63,539 nucleotides of DNA, taken from positions 316,677-380,215 of the forward strand of contig NZ_JAIQYY010000001.1 of the NCBI RefSeq assembly GCF_020181035.1, written 5' to 3'. Source of the DNA: Streptomyces sp. CoH27 (lineage in GTDB: Bacteria > Actinomycetota > Actinomycetes > Streptomycetales > Streptomycetaceae). Shown piece by piece: positions 30,579-39,566 of this stretch (position 1 is the stretch's first letter; every line of letters begins with the position of its first letter). The notes under the pieces were generated by a model that saw nothing but the letters and a program-made list of their open reading frames with translations, was not told the origin of the DNA and ran no database searches. The translations under genes and the position numbers were made by a program.

Positions 30579-31333
30579 CACCGTTCGACACCGAATTCGT
30601 AGACCACTGCCCGGCGGGCGTCCGGAATGACGATGTCGGCGGTTTCCACCGGGCGGCCGTCGGTGTCGTGGATGGTCCGCTCGATCTGCAGCACGAGGTC
30701 TCCGACGCCGATCCCCAGCAGGTTGGCCTGCGCCTGGGTGGCACGGGCCGGGCGGGGCAGTTCGACGACCGTGTCGACGACCACACCGATGGAGCGCATG
30801 CGCTCCATCACCCCCTTCCCTGCCAGCGGGCCCCGCTCGGGCAGCACGATCGGCGTGCCGTCCGTGATCGCCATCGGTTCCCAGGACTCGGACAGCTGCA
30901 CGGGCTGCCCGTCGGCCAGGAACTCGTAGTGCGTGGTGACACAGGGCTCCCCGGGGCCGATGGCGAGCCGCTCGGCGATCGCCTCCGGCGCGCGGACCCG
31001 CACCTGGCTGTGCGCCTCCCAGGCATCCGCCCTGCCCCGCTCCCGCGTGCCGGCGAGGAACGGAGGACCGCCCCGGCGCTCCTGGTGCCGTGCGCGGACC
31101 AGCCGGAGGCGTTCGCGGGGCGTGCGGACGTAGGTGCCCGAACCGGCACGCCCTTCGAGGAAGCCGTCGCCGATCAGACGGTCCATGGCCCGCTGGACGA
31201 CATTGCGCCCGACCCCGTACTCCTCGGCGAGCCGGGCCCGGGACGGCAGGCGTTCGCCGATGTCCCACTCCCCCGAGAGAACGCGGGCGCGCAGCACATC
31301 GGCCATCGCGAGATACGGCGCTTGTCGGGGCAT
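30578..31333 (-). CDS. GntR/UTRA family transcriptional regulator
   Basis: A 251-residue repressor. The ATG at 31333 (MPRQAPYLAM) has GGAGAGAGAG upstream; an ATG at 31360 is possible. The N-terminal winged helix reads VLRARVLSGEWDIGERLPS, RLAEEYGVGRNVVQRAMDRL and GRAGSGTYV. The C-terminal UTRA ligand domain has SQVRVRAPEAIAERL, VTTHYEFLADGQPVQLSESW and LVLQIERTIHDTDGRPVE. It overlaps the MFS gene and probably controls it in response to a small ligand. Confidence 0.9.
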   Translation of the reverse strand: MPRQAPYLAMADVLRARVLSGEWDIGERLPSRARLAEEYGVGRNVVQRAMDRLIGDGFLEGRAGSGTYVRTPRERLRLVRARHQERRGGPPFLAGTRERGRADAWEAHSQVRVRAPEAIAERLAIGPGEPCVTTHYEFLADGQPVQLSESWEPMAITDGTPIVLPERGPLAGKGVMERMRSIGVVVDTVVELPRPARATQAQANLLGIGVGDLVLQIERTIHDTDGRPVETADIVIPDARRAVVYEFGVER

Positions 31334-31396
31334 GGGCGGCTCTCTCTCCGGTCGCTCCACTGGGCGACAGACAGTGATGTCAGGGGAGTTGAGAAG

Positions 31397-31714
31397 CTAC
31401 CGCGCCACGCGAAAGCTACTGGAGCAGCAATACGCTGGGCCACGCGCCCAGGATCCCGGGGGTGGTGTGGGCGAGGGCGCCGTCCCAGGAGCGCAGCCGT
31501 CCGTGCCGTACGCAGGTGTCCTCACCAACTCGCCAGCCGCCCCGAGGCGCGTCGATCGCAGGCGAGCAGCGCACCGGCCCAGCCCGCCGGGCCGGTACGC
31601 GGGGTCGACGAGGCCGAGGGCCGGCAGGGCGACTGCGATGGCGAACACGCCGTCGCCGAACGCCCCGGGTGGTCCCGAACCGGGAGAAGTCACGGGATCG
31701 GTTGCGGGACACAC
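31397..31714 (-). pseudogene. Decayed TMEM175/DUF1211 potassium channel-like gene
   Basis: The frame begins with PPGAFGDGVFAIAVALPALGLVDP, whose DGVFAIA segment is the hallmark first helix of bacterial TMEM175 (usual form SDGVFAIAITLL). It then loses sense. A neighbouring minus frame (31416-31500) gives ALAHTTPGILGAWPSVLLL, resembling the second helix region of that family, so at least one frameshift and a truncation have occurred. The spacer from 31715 to 31925 shows no gene. Confidence 0.5.
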
Positions 31715-31925
31715 CGGCTCCTGACCTGCTCGGCCGGCGCCGCGACGAGCACGGTGTCTCCGGTCTCCCGCCGGCCTCTTGCCTCGCCGTGCCCCGCGCT
31801 GTCCGGGCAGTGCACCGACCGCATCCGCATACCGACGTCCGGGACGAGCCCGGTGGCGGCGCAGGGCCGACCCGGTGGGCGGTGCGGTGGCAGGCGTCCT
31901 CCGCCGTCACGGCTCCGCCCGCACG

Positions 31926-33119
31926 TCAGCGCCCGCGCTCCGCACCCTCCACGCCGAGCACCCAGGCGCCGAACGCGGCCCCGGTGGTCTCGAAGTCGAA
32001 GATCACATGGGACGCGGCGGTGTTGATGTCCCGCCAGTAGCGCTGGACGGGGTCGGACTCGAAGTGGGCCGTGGTGCCGCCGGACTTGAAGATGCGGTCG
32101 ACGGCCGACACCAGCAGTTCCACGGCCAGCGCGAGGTCCCGCGGCCCGCGGACCGCCGCCTCGCCCTCCCGGGCCGGTTCGTCGCCGTCGGCGACCCGGG
32201 CGGCGCGCTGCATGAGGAGTTCGGCGGCGTCCACCTCGCCGGCCGCGCGGGCCAGTTCGATCTGCACCGGCGGCTTCTCCCGCGCCGGGGCGCCCCGGCG
32301 GTCGACCCGGCGCATGGTCTGCTCGGCGCCGACGCGCAGCGCGCCCCGGGCGGCGCCCAGCAACGGGACGGCGAGCGGAAGGGCGTTCAGGGCGTCCACG
32401 GGGACGGTGTGGCAGCGGGCCTCGGAAGCGGGCGCCCGGCCCGCGTTGATGTCGAACCGCGACAGGGTCCGGTGCCCGGGCACGAAGACGTCGTCCAGAA
32501 CCATGGTGTCGCTGCCGGTCCCGCGCATGCCCATCGTGAACCAGGTGTCCTTGACGGCGATGTCCGCCCGCGGCACCGCGAAGAACCGCACCTCGGGCCG
32601 TCCGTCGGGACCCACCTGACCGTCGGGCACGGCCGAGCAGGCGAACACCCAGTCCGCGAAGCGCACTCCGCTGATGTACTTCCACTCGCCGCTGAGCCGC
32701 CAGCCACCGGAGGCGGGCTCGGCCTTGCCGGCCGGCATCAGCGCGCCCGCCATCAACGCGTCCGGACCGTCGGCCCAGATCTCGGCCTGTCCCTCCAGGG
32801 GCAGGAAGGCGCCGTACCGGGCCGCGTACGCGGACAGCGAGGCGGCCCAGGCGGCCGAGGCGCAGCCCTGGCCGACCAGGGTGACCGCGGCGGTCATGTC
32901 CGCGAAGCGGCCCTCCGCGCCGCCGAAGGCCGCGGGGACGAAGTGCCGGCCGAATCCGGCCTCGCGCACGGCCTCGACCACCTCGGGCGCGAGCCGCCGG
33001 GTTGCCTCCGTCTCCGCGGCGCACCGGGCCGCGATCTCCGCCACGCGCGGCGCGCCGGCGACGACATCCGCCACGAGCGGACGCTCGGTCACGATCGTCG
33101 TTGTGCTGTCGCTGAGCAT
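31926..33119 (-). CDS. Flavin-dependent monooxygenase of the acyl-CoA dehydrogenase fold
   Basis: A 397-residue protein. The ATG at 33119 follows GGAGG by 11 bases. Features are GQGCASAAWAASLSAYAA, WKYISGVRFADWVFACSA, WFTMGMRGTGSDTMVLDDVFVP and a C-terminal acyl-CoA dehydrogenase type-2 domain ending RYWRDINTAASHVIFDFE. This is the class of two-component hydroxylases (HpaA-oxygenase, ActVA-ORF5, HsaA), which use reduced flavin from a separate reductase to oxidise aromatic or polyketide substrates. No reductase or biosynthetic genes are next to it. It diverges from the persulfide operon. Confidence 0.85.
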   Translation of the reverse strand: MLSDSTTTIVTERPLVADVVAGAPRVAEIAARCAAETEATRRLAPEVVEAVREAGFGRHFVPAAFGGAEGRFADMTAAVTLVGQGCASAAWAASLSAYAARYGAFLPLEGQAEIWADGPDALMAGALMPAGKAEPASGGWRLSGEWKYISGVRFADWVFACSAVPDGQVGPDGRPEVRFFAVPRADIAVKDTWFTMGMRGTGSDTMVLDDVFVPGHRTLSRFDINAGRAPASEARCHTVPVDALNALPLAVPLLGAARGALRVGAEQTMRRVDRRGAPAREKPPVQIELARAAGEVDAAELLMQRAARVADGDEPAREGEAAVRGPRDLALAVELLVSAVDRIFKSGGTTAHFESDPVQRYWRDINTAASHVIFDFETTGAAFGAWVLGVEGAERGR

Positions 33120-33284
33120 GCTGTTCGCCACCTCCACTGGGATGGCGGCAGTCTCCACGGCCGAGCCCACCAGGGGCCGCACCCGAGCCCTGGACCGGCC
33201 CGCCGATCACCCGAGTGGCTTCAGAACACACCGGGCGACTCCCGCTTCCCGCCCTGTCCAGCGCGGCGTCCACGGCTCCAAAAA

Positions 33285-33298
33285 TACCCCCGGGGGTA
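33285..33298. promoter_or_regulatory. CstR/CsoR-type operator 1
   Basis: TACCCCCGGGGGTA, a perfect 14-bp dyad within AAATACCCCCGGGGGTACC. CsoR-superfamily repressors bind such G/C-tract dyads flanked by TA. It lies 65 bases before the start of the CstB-like gene, next to a second copy. Confidence 0.8.
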
Positions 33299-33318
33299 CC
33301 GTGCTACTGTCGGACGCA

Positions 33319-33332
33319 TACCCCCCGGGGTA
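33319..33332. promoter_or_regulatory. CstR/CsoR-type operator 2
   Basis: TACCCCCCGGGGTA (6 C, 4 G), centred 34 bp from operator 1 and 31 bases before the GTG at 33363. It probably overlaps the transcription start of the CstB-like operon. The ribosome site AAGGAG is at 33351-33356. Confidence 0.8.
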
Positions 33333-33362
33333 ATTGATGCACGGGAAAGGAAGGAGCACGTG

Positions 33363-34754
33363 GTGTACTTCGTCGACACGATCGAGGTGCCGGGGCTCGG
33401 CAACCGCAGCTACCTGGCGGGCGGCGAGCGGACGGCGGTGGCGGTCGATCCGCCGCGTGACATCGACCGCGTGATCGCGGCGGCGGCACAGCGGGGCGTG
33501 CGCATATCCCACGTGGTGGAGACACACGTCCACAACGACTACGTCACGGGCGGCCTGGAGCTGGCCCGGACCACCGGCGCCGCCTACCTCGTCCCCGCCG
33601 GCGCCCGGGTCTCCTACGCACGCGTGCCGGTGCACGACGGCGACCGCCACGAGGTCGACGCCGCCGCGGGACTGGTCCTGCGCGCGCTGGCGACCCCCGG
33701 CCACACCCCGCACCACACCTCGTACGCGCTGGAGCAGGACGGATCGGCGGTCGCGGTGTTCACCGGCGGTTCGCTGCTGATCGGCACCGTCGGCCGTCCC
33801 GATCTGGTCGAGCCGCGCCTGACGGAGGACCTCGCGCGGGCCCAGCACGCCTCCGCACACCGGCTGGCCGCCGAGCTGCCGGACGAGACGGCGGTGCTGC
33901 CCACCCACGGCTTCGGCAGCTTCTGCGCGTCGGGCCAGGCGGGCGGCGGCGAGACCACGACGATCGGCAAGGAGAAGGCGGACAACGCTGCCCTCGTCCG
34001 TGACCTCGACACCTTCGTCGCCGGCCTGCTGGCCGCCCTGGACGACATCCCCGCGTACTACACGCACATGGGTCCGGCCAACGCCGCCGGTCCCGCTCCG
34101 GTCGACCTGACACCGCCCGCCGTCGCGGACGCCGACGAGATCGCCGCGCGGCTCGCCGCCGGGGAATGGGTGGTCGACCTGCGCCATCGTGTCGCCTTCG
34201 CCGCCGGGCATGTGGCGGGTTCGTTCAACTTCGAAGCCGGCGGGCAGCTCGCCACCTACCTGGCCTGGCTGATCCCCTGGGGCAAGCCGGTGACGCTGCT
34301 GGCCGAGTCGGCCGATCAGCTCGCCGCCGCCCAGCGTGAGCTGGTCCGGGTCGGGATCGAGCGTCCGGCCGCCGCGGCCACCGGGAATCCGGCGCACTGG
34401 GTGCCTGAGGGCACGGACCTGGCCTCCTTCCCCCGGGCCACATTCACCGATCTCGCCGAACGGCCCCGGGACGGCGTGGTCGTCCTGGACGTCCGCCGGG
34501 CTTCCGAGCGGTCGGCCGGTTTCATCGAGGGCTCGGTGCACATCCCCGTCCACAGCCTGCGCGATCGCCTCGGCGAGGTGCCCGCGGGGCAGGTGTGGGT
34601 GCACTGCGCGGGCGGCATGCGCGCCGCCGTCGCCGCATCCCTGCTGGACGCCGTGGGGCGCGACGTCGTGGCCGTCGACGACTCCTTCGACTCCGCCGTA
34701 CGGGCCGGGCTCGTCGTCCGCTCCCGGGAAGCCGGACAGGAGCGAGCCGCATGA
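33363..34754 (+). CDS. CstB-like persulfide dioxygenase with two rhodanese domains
   Basis: A 463-residue protein. Of two adjacent GTG codons the one at 33363 has the better spacing to AAGGAG. Residues 1-240 are a metallo-beta-lactamase fold of the glyoxalase II/ETHE1 type, with metal ligands in HVHND (55-59) and GHTPHHTSY. The first rhodanese domain (VVDLRHRVAFAAGHVAGSFN) lacks the catalytic Cys, reading LLAESADQ, so it is a pseudo-rhodanese. The second has Cys415 in HCAGGMRA. This order matches CstB, which oxidises persulfides to thiosulfate. It is the first gene of a three-gene operon behind two CstR-type operators. Confidence 0.88.
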   Translation: MYFVDTIEVPGLGNRSYLAGGERTAVAVDPPRDIDRVIAAAAQRGVRISHVVETHVHNDYVTGGLELARTTGAAYLVPAGARVSYARVPVHDGDRHEVDAAAGLVLRALATPGHTPHHTSYALEQDGSAVAVFTGGSLLIGTVGRPDLVEPRLTEDLARAQHASAHRLAAELPDETAVLPTHGFGSFCASGQAGGGETTTIGKEKADNAALVRDLDTFVAGLLAALDDIPAYYTHMGPANAAGPAPVDLTPPAVADADEIAARLAAGEWVVDLRHRVAFAAGHVAGSFNFEAGGQLATYLAWLIPWGKPVTLLAESADQLAAAQRELVRVGIERPAAAATGNPAHWVPEGTDLASFPRATFTDLAERPRDGVVVLDVRRASERSAGFIEGSVHIPVHSLRDRLGEVPAGQVWVHCAGGMRAAVAASLLDAVGRDVVAVDDSFDSAVRAGLVVRSREAGQERAA

Positions 34755-35175
34755 CGCGTCACGTCGGAGGAGGCCGCGCCGGCCGTGGCGGGCCTCGGCG
34801 GGTGACCGCACCCGGGGCCGCCGCGCACACCGGCCACGGCCCGGTCACCGGCACCCGTCGGATCACCGGGGGAGGCGAGGCCGCCGTACTGCTGGACGTC
34901 CGGCAGGCCGACGAGTGGCCGGCCGGGCACGCGCCGCGCCGGGTGCCGTCCACCTGCCCCTGCAGGCGTCGGCCGCCGGTACCGGGCTGCCTCCGGCGGC
35001 GGGGGTGCGGCCGGTGCTCGTGATCTGCCGTTCCGGGCGCCGCCCACAGCAGGCCGTCGAGCTGCTGCGGGCCAGGGGCGTCGAGGCCGTCGCCGTGGTC
35101 GGCGGCATGCGGGCATGGGCCGACGCGGGGCTGCCGGTGGTGGGCCCGGCCGGCGCAAGCGGGATCGTCGCGTGA
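34751..35175 (+). pseudogene. Rhodanese-like sulfurtransferase gene, frameshifted
   Basis: The ATG overlaps the stop of the CstB-like gene (ATGA). The frame gives VLLDVRQADEWPAGHAP, then leaves the family at 34931-34940. From there a different frame continues the domain: GAVHLPLQASA, RPVLVICRSGRRPQQAVELL with the active-site Cys in ICRSGRRP, and AVVGGMRAWADAGLP. A tandem GCGCC doubling accounts for the shift; removing one copy restores GHAPGAVHLPL and a protein of about 139 residues. It is either a real inactivation or a sequencing or assembly error. Ribosomes would otherwise stop near 35023. Confidence 0.8.
34931..34940. repeat. 5-bp tandem duplication that breaks the rhodanese frame
   Basis: GCGCCGCGCC: two adjacent copies of GCGCC inside the rhodanese domain. 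Deleting one copy restores the family reading frame exactly. Confidence 0.75.
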
Positions 35176-35930
35176 GCGCGGTCCTGCTCGCCCTGGCCGC
35201 CGGGGCCGTCATCGGTCTGACGCTCGGGGCGCTCGGAGGCGGTGGCAGTGTGCTGGCCGTCCCCGCCCTGATCTATCTGCTCGGCTTCACCCCGGTCGCG
35301 GCCACCACGGCCGCGCTGGTCATCGTCTCCGTCACCTCCGCGACCGCCCTGTCCGCGCACGCCCGCGACGGTCACGTGCGCTGGCGTACGGGGCTGCTGT
35401 TCGCGGCAGCGGGCATCGGTCCGGCCATGCTGGGCGGAGCGCTCGCCGCGCGCCTGCCGGCGGCCGCGCTGACGCTGGGCTTCGCCGTGGTCGCGGCGGT
35501 CGCCGCGCTGCGCATGCTCCGGCCGCGCTCGTCGGCACACGAGGCGGCGCGGGAGTCGGCACGGGTCCGGCCGGGCCGGGCGGCGGCGGCCGGTGCCGGG
35601 CTCGGCACGGTCACCGGCGTGCTCGGCGTGGGCGGCGGCTTCCTCGCCGTCCCGGCGCTGGTGGGCGTCCTCGGGATGCGGATGCGCGCGGCCGTGGGCA
35701 CGAGCCTGCTCGTCATCACGGTCAACTCCTTGGCCGCGCTGGCGACCCGCACCGGCACGGCGAGCGGTCTGGACTGGGCCGTCATCGGGCCGTTCGCCGG
35801 TGCGGCCGTGCTCGGCGCCTGGGACGGCAGACGGCTGGCGGCGAAGCTCCCCGCGCGGACACTCCAGCGGGCCTTCGCAGTGGTCCTGCTCGGGGTGGCC
35901 GGCTTCATGCTGGCCGACGCGGTGCTGTGA
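35172..35930 (+). CDS. TauE/SafE family sulfite or sulfur-anion exporter
   Basis: A 252-residue membrane protein starting at the GTG at 35172, which overlaps the rhodanese stop (GTGA). It has about eight helices with family repeats: LTLGALGGGGSVLAVPALIYLLG near the start and TGVLGVGGGFLAVPALVGVLGM in the second half, split here as GALGGGGSVLAVPAL and GVLGVGGGFLAVPAL. In CstR regulons TauE exports sulfite or thiosulfate made from persulfide oxidation. Translation is coupled to the broken rhodanese gene, so loss of frame there could weaken its expression. Confidence 0.9.
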   Translation: MSAVLLALAAGAVIGLTLGALGGGGSVLAVPALIYLLGFTPVAATTAALVIVSVTSATALSAHARDGHVRWRTGLLFAAAGIGPAMLGGALAARLPAAALTLGFAVVAAVAALRMLRPRSSAHEAARESARVRPGRAAAAGAGLGTVTGVLGVGGGFLAVPALVGVLGMRMRAAVGTSLLVITVNSLAALATRTGTASGLDWAVIGPFAGAAVLGAWDGRRLAAKLPARTLQRAFAVVLLGVAGFMLADAVL

Positions 35931-36070
35931 CGGCCGGCGTGCGGCCGGACGCATCACGCCTGCGGCACGACCGCCGAAGCCGGATGCCTCACATCGGCGA
36001 CACGACAGACATACGGCCTGTCAGCCATACGACTGCCGAAGCCAAGGGCCCGAACCGCACCACGGACGCC

Positions 36071-36436
<366 letters not shown>

Positions 36437-36442
36437 TCAGCC

Positions 36443-37033
36443 ATGCCCAACCCGCTCTCCCCCGTCGCGCTCGGCCCCGAGCAGGCCCGGACCCGCCTGA
36501 CCGAACTCACCGTCATCGACGTGCGCACCCCCGGCGAGTACGCCTCCGGCCATCTGCCCGGGGCCCTCAACATCCCCGTGGACCAGCTCCGGCGCGCGCT
36601 GCCCGAGCTACGGCAGGCGGCCGGGCGCGGTGACGTCCTCATGGTGTGCGCGTCCGGCGCCCGGTCCGGCAACGCCTGCCGGTTCCTCGCCGAGCAGGGC
36701 ATCCCCACGGCCACGCTCACCGGCGGCACCTCCGCCTGGGCCGGTGCCGGACACGCGCTGGACCGGCCCACGGCCTGCGACACGGCGAAGGCCGGCTGGT
36801 CCATGGAGCGGCAGGTCCGCTTCACGGCCGGGACACTGGTCCTGTTGGGCCTGCTGCTCGGTCTGCTCGTGCATCCGGCCTTCGGGATCCTCTCGGCGGG
36901 CATCGCCGGCGGCCTGGTCTTCTCGGCGCTGACCGACACCTGCGGCATGGCTGTGGTTCTCGCCAGGCTGCCGCACAACCGGCCGCGCTCGGCCGACCTC
37001 GCCGCCACGCTCGCCGCGCTGCGCGCCCGCTGA
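36443..37033 (+). CDS. Rhodanese-DUF2892 membrane protein (YgaP-like)
   Basis: A 196-residue sulfurtransferase. The rhodanese domain (VIDVRTPGEYASGHLPGALN) has its catalytic Cys69 in VCASGARSG. It is followed by a DUF2892 tail with two membrane helices (LVLLGLLLGLLVHPAFGILS, IAGGLVFSALTDTCGMA). The fold is that of E. coli YgaP, which moves sulfane sulfur at the membrane. It is divergent from the repressor and shares operator 3, so it should respond to persulfide with the 33-36 kb operon. Confidence 0.9.
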   Translation: MPNPLSPVALGPEQARTRLTELTVIDVRTPGEYASGHLPGALNIPVDQLRRALPELRQAAGRGDVLMVCASGARSGNACRFLAEQGIPTATLTGGTSAWAGAGHALDRPTACDTAKAGWSMERQVRFTAGTLVLLGLLLGLLVHPAFGILSAGIAGGLVFSALTDTCGMAVVLARLPHNRPRSADLAATLAALRAR

Positions 37034-37248
37034 GTCGCGCCGCGCCCCGCCGTGACGTCTCCGGTGACGTGCAATACACCGCACACGGTTCGACCATGTT
37101 TCGGGCAACGTGCGGCGTTTTCACACACCGCTGACGGGCGACAGGTCACACTCGGTGGCGGAGGGGGGACGAGTGCGACGGCGGTCGCACCATCCCGACG
37201 TGGCGCGCCGCCCGGGGGAGGGCGGCGAGCGGACCAGCAGGGGGATGC

Positions 37249-38535
37249 ATGACGCAGTCGCTTCCGGGTCAACGCCCCGCCCCCGAAGGGGCGTTCACCG
37301 GGCGCGCGGGGCTTCCGGTCGTCGTGGTGGGGGCGGGGCCGTACGGGCTGTCGGTGGCCGCGCATCTGCGGGCGGCCGGGGTGCCGGTGCGTGTCTTCGG
37401 GGAGGTGATGGGCAGTTGGCGGCACGCCATGGCCACCGGGATGTTCCTGAAGTCGACCCCGGCGGCCACCGATCTGTCCGCCCCGGAGCCGGGCGCCAGG
37501 CTCGCCGACTTCCGCCGGCTGTCGGGCGAGCCGGAGCTGACCGAGCTGACACCGATCCCGTGCGATGTGTTTGTGCGCTACGGGCAGTGGTTCCAGGAGC
37601 GGTACGTCGGTGACGTGGATCCCGCCCGAGTGGTGGCCCTCGACCGGGTCGGCGCCGGCCCGGGGTTCATGGTCCGGCTGGCGGACGGGCGGGAACTCAC
37701 CGCCGGGACCGCCGTCGTGGCCACCGGACTGAACGGACTGGCACACATACCGGGCCAGTTGCGGCGGCTGGCACCCGACGGACCGGGGCCCGGGGCTCTT
37801 GTGTCGCACACCAGCCACCACACCGACCTCTCGCGCTACGCCGGACGGCGCGTCGCCGTGATCGGCGGCGGCCAGTCCGCGCTGGAGAGCGCCGCGCTGC
37901 TGCGCGAGTCCGGCGCCGAGGTGCGGGTGCTGGTCCGGGAGAGCCGGGTGCGGTGGGGTACGACACCGGTCCTGTCCCGCCCCTGGGCGCAGCGCCTCGC
38001 CCGGCCGGCGTCGCCCCTGGGCACCGGCTGGGTCCTGGCCGCGGTGTGCAAGGCCCCGTACGCCGTGCGCCGGTTGCCCGCGTCCGCGCGGCTGCTGCTC
38101 TTCCGGCGCGCCCTGGGCCCGTCGGGCGGCTGGTGGCTGCGGGACCGGGTCGAGGGCGTCGTACCGGTGCACACCTCGTGCCGGGTCACGCACGCCGAGG
38201 TGACACCTCGGGCTGCGGTGCGCCTGCGGCTCGCCGAGCCTGACGGTACGTCCGCGCTCACCGTCGACCATGTCCTCGCGGCCACCGGCTACCGGCTCGA
38301 CCTGGACGCCCTGCCGTTCCTCTCACCGGAGGTCCGGCGGGCGCTGGTGTGCGTGCCGGGGTCGAGGGCCCCGGAGCTGACGGGCGCCTTCGAGTCCTCC
38401 GTTCCCGGGCTGTACTTCACCGGGTCGCTCGCCGCGCCGGTGTTCGGACCGATGATGCGGTTCGTCGCCGGGACGGAGTTCGCGGCCACCCGCGTCGCCG
38501 GGGACGCACTCCGCCGGATCCGGACCGCTCCCTGA
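37249..38535 (+). CDS. FAD/NAD(P)-binding monooxygenase-like flavoprotein
   Basis: A 428-residue flavoprotein. The FAD motif is VVVGAGPYGLSVAAHLRAAG, the NAD(P) motif is VAVIGGGQSALESAALL and a C-terminal ATGYRLDLDALPF matches the ATGY motif of N-hydroxylating and FMO-type monooxygenases. It lacks a clear FxGxxxHxxxW FMO fingerprint. I infer an amine or lipid-like oxidation role of unknown substrate. The spacer 37034-37248 shows no gene. It converges with the M56 gene. Confidence 0.82.
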   Translation: MTQSLPGQRPAPEGAFTGRAGLPVVVVGAGPYGLSVAAHLRAAGVPVRVFGEVMGSWRHAMATGMFLKSTPAATDLSAPEPGARLADFRRLSGEPELTELTPIPCDVFVRYGQWFQERYVGDVDPARVVALDRVGAGPGFMVRLADGRELTAGTAVVATGLNGLAHIPGQLRRLAPDGPGPGALVSHTSHHTDLSRYAGRRVAVIGGGQSALESAALLRESGAEVRVLVRESRVRWGTTPVLSRPWAQRLARPASPLGTGWVLAAVCKAPYAVRRLPASARLLLFRRALGPSGGWWLRDRVEGVVPVHTSCRVTHAEVTPRAAVRLRLAEPDGTSALTVDHVLAATGYRLDLDALPFLSPEVRRALVCVPGSRAPELTGAFESSVPGLYFTGSLAAPVFGPMMRFVAGTEFAATRVAGDALRRIRTAP

Positions 38536-38549
38536 GCGCGGCGGCCGCG

Positions 38550-38585
38550 CCGGCCGGGCGCTATGCGTGCCGCTCGCCCGGCCGG
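38550..38585. terminator. Bidirectional hairpin terminator
   Basis: CCGGCCGGGCG and CGCCCGGCCGG form an 11-bp perfect stem around a 14-base loop. It lies where the plus-strand flavoprotein gene and the minus-strand M56 gene converge and includes the last codons of the latter. Confidence 0.75.
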
Positions 38586-39547
38586 TGATGCCGGCAGCAG
38601 AAGTGGGCGTCCACGCCGAACTGCGCGGCCGCAGCGGCACACTGGGCCCGCTGTGCGTCGTCGACCATCTTGTCGCTGTCGGAGGCCGCGTTGGCCAGGC
38701 CGGCACAGCACAGGGTGAGCAGCAGGGCTCCGCCGGCGATGGGCAGGGTCCGGCGGGGCGGGGGCGGGGCGAGCAGAGCGCGGACCCGCTGGGGCACGGC
38801 ACCCCCGGTGACGGCGAGCGCCGGGGGGCTCGACGCGTGCGCCGAGGCGGCGAGGGCGGCCCGGCCGACGGCGCGGGCCACGACCTTGCGGCTGCCGACG
38901 TGCGCGGCCGCCTCCTCGTCGGCCCAGCGCTCCAGGACGTAACCGCCCGCCTCGGCCAGGGGCCGCAGCAGCGGATTGACGGCGGCGGTGAGCCGCCACA
39001 GGGTCTGGAACAGATGGTGCCGGCCGCGCAGATGGGCGCGCTCGTGCGCGAGCAGGGCCTCGCGTTCCGCGTCGTCGAGGCAGCGCAGCATGCCCCGGGA
39101 GACGACGATACGGCCGGGCGCGCCGGGCAGGGCGAACGCCTGGGGCGCGTCGGCGTCGACCACGGCCAGTTCGCCGTCGCCGGGCACGCGCGCGCACTCG
39201 CGCCGGGCCCACAGCAGATGGCGCAGCTGCCGTACGGCGGCGAGCACCAGGGAGGCGAATCCCACGAGCAGGACGAGGGCGCCGGCGACCGCGACGGTGA
39301 GATGGACGGGGTCCTCGGCCCGCAGGACGGACACCGACCAGCGGCCCTCCGCGGCCACTTCGGGGATCTGGGCGACGCCGGTGAAGGCCAGCAATGCCAG
39401 CGAGCCCGTCCAGCCGACGGTCGTCACGAGCGCGGCGCAGGCGAGGGCCCAGGCGGCGGGGCGCGGGGCGAGCCGGCGGGCCGGGCGGGGCGCGAGGACG
39501 CTCAGCACGGCCGTCACGACGAGCGGGACATAGACACTGATCAGCAC
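38561..39547 (-). CDS. M56 family membrane metallopeptidase (BlaR1/MecR1-type, no sensor domain)
   Basis: A 328-residue membrane peptidase with four to five helices and the zinc motif LLAHERAHLRGRHH (HExxH as HERAH). It lacks the penicillin-binding sensor domain of BlaR1. It follows the BlaI gene by 19 bases on the same strand. In known pairs the M56 peptidase cleaves or relieves the BlaI repressor after a signal at the membrane, so this probably senses envelope stress for the divergent glycosyltransferase gene group. Confidence 0.88.
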   Translation of the reverse strand: MLISVYVPLVVTAVLSVLAPRPARRLAPRPAAWALACAALVTTVGWTGSLALLAFTGVAQIPEVAAEGRWSVSVLRAEDPVHLTVAVAGALVLLVGFASLVLAAVRQLRHLLWARRECARVPGDGELAVVDADAPQAFALPGAPGRIVVSRGMLRCLDDAEREALLAHERAHLRGRHHLFQTLWRLTAAVNPLLRPLAEAGGYVLERWADEEAAAHVGSRKVVARAVGRAALAASAHASSPPALAVTGGAVPQRVRALLAPPPPRRTLPIAGGALLLTLCCAGLANAASDSDKMVDDAQRAQCAAAAAQFGVDAHFCCRHHRPGERHA

Positions 39548-39566
39548 CGGCTCACTTCCCGTCGTC

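Noticed and set aside
30579..31268. N-terminal extension of the MFS protein
   Set aside because: It overlaps the GntR gene in another frame; the MFS family begins at the ATG at 30578.
31779..33362. Upstream extension of the CstB-like protein by more than 500 codons
   Set aside because: The extension is antisense to the monooxygenase gene and passes through both operators; AAGGAG and the domain start place the true start at 33363.
34931..34940. Programmed frameshift in the rhodanese gene
   Set aside because: No slippery heptamer or following stem is seen; a doubled GCGCC explains the shift more simply.
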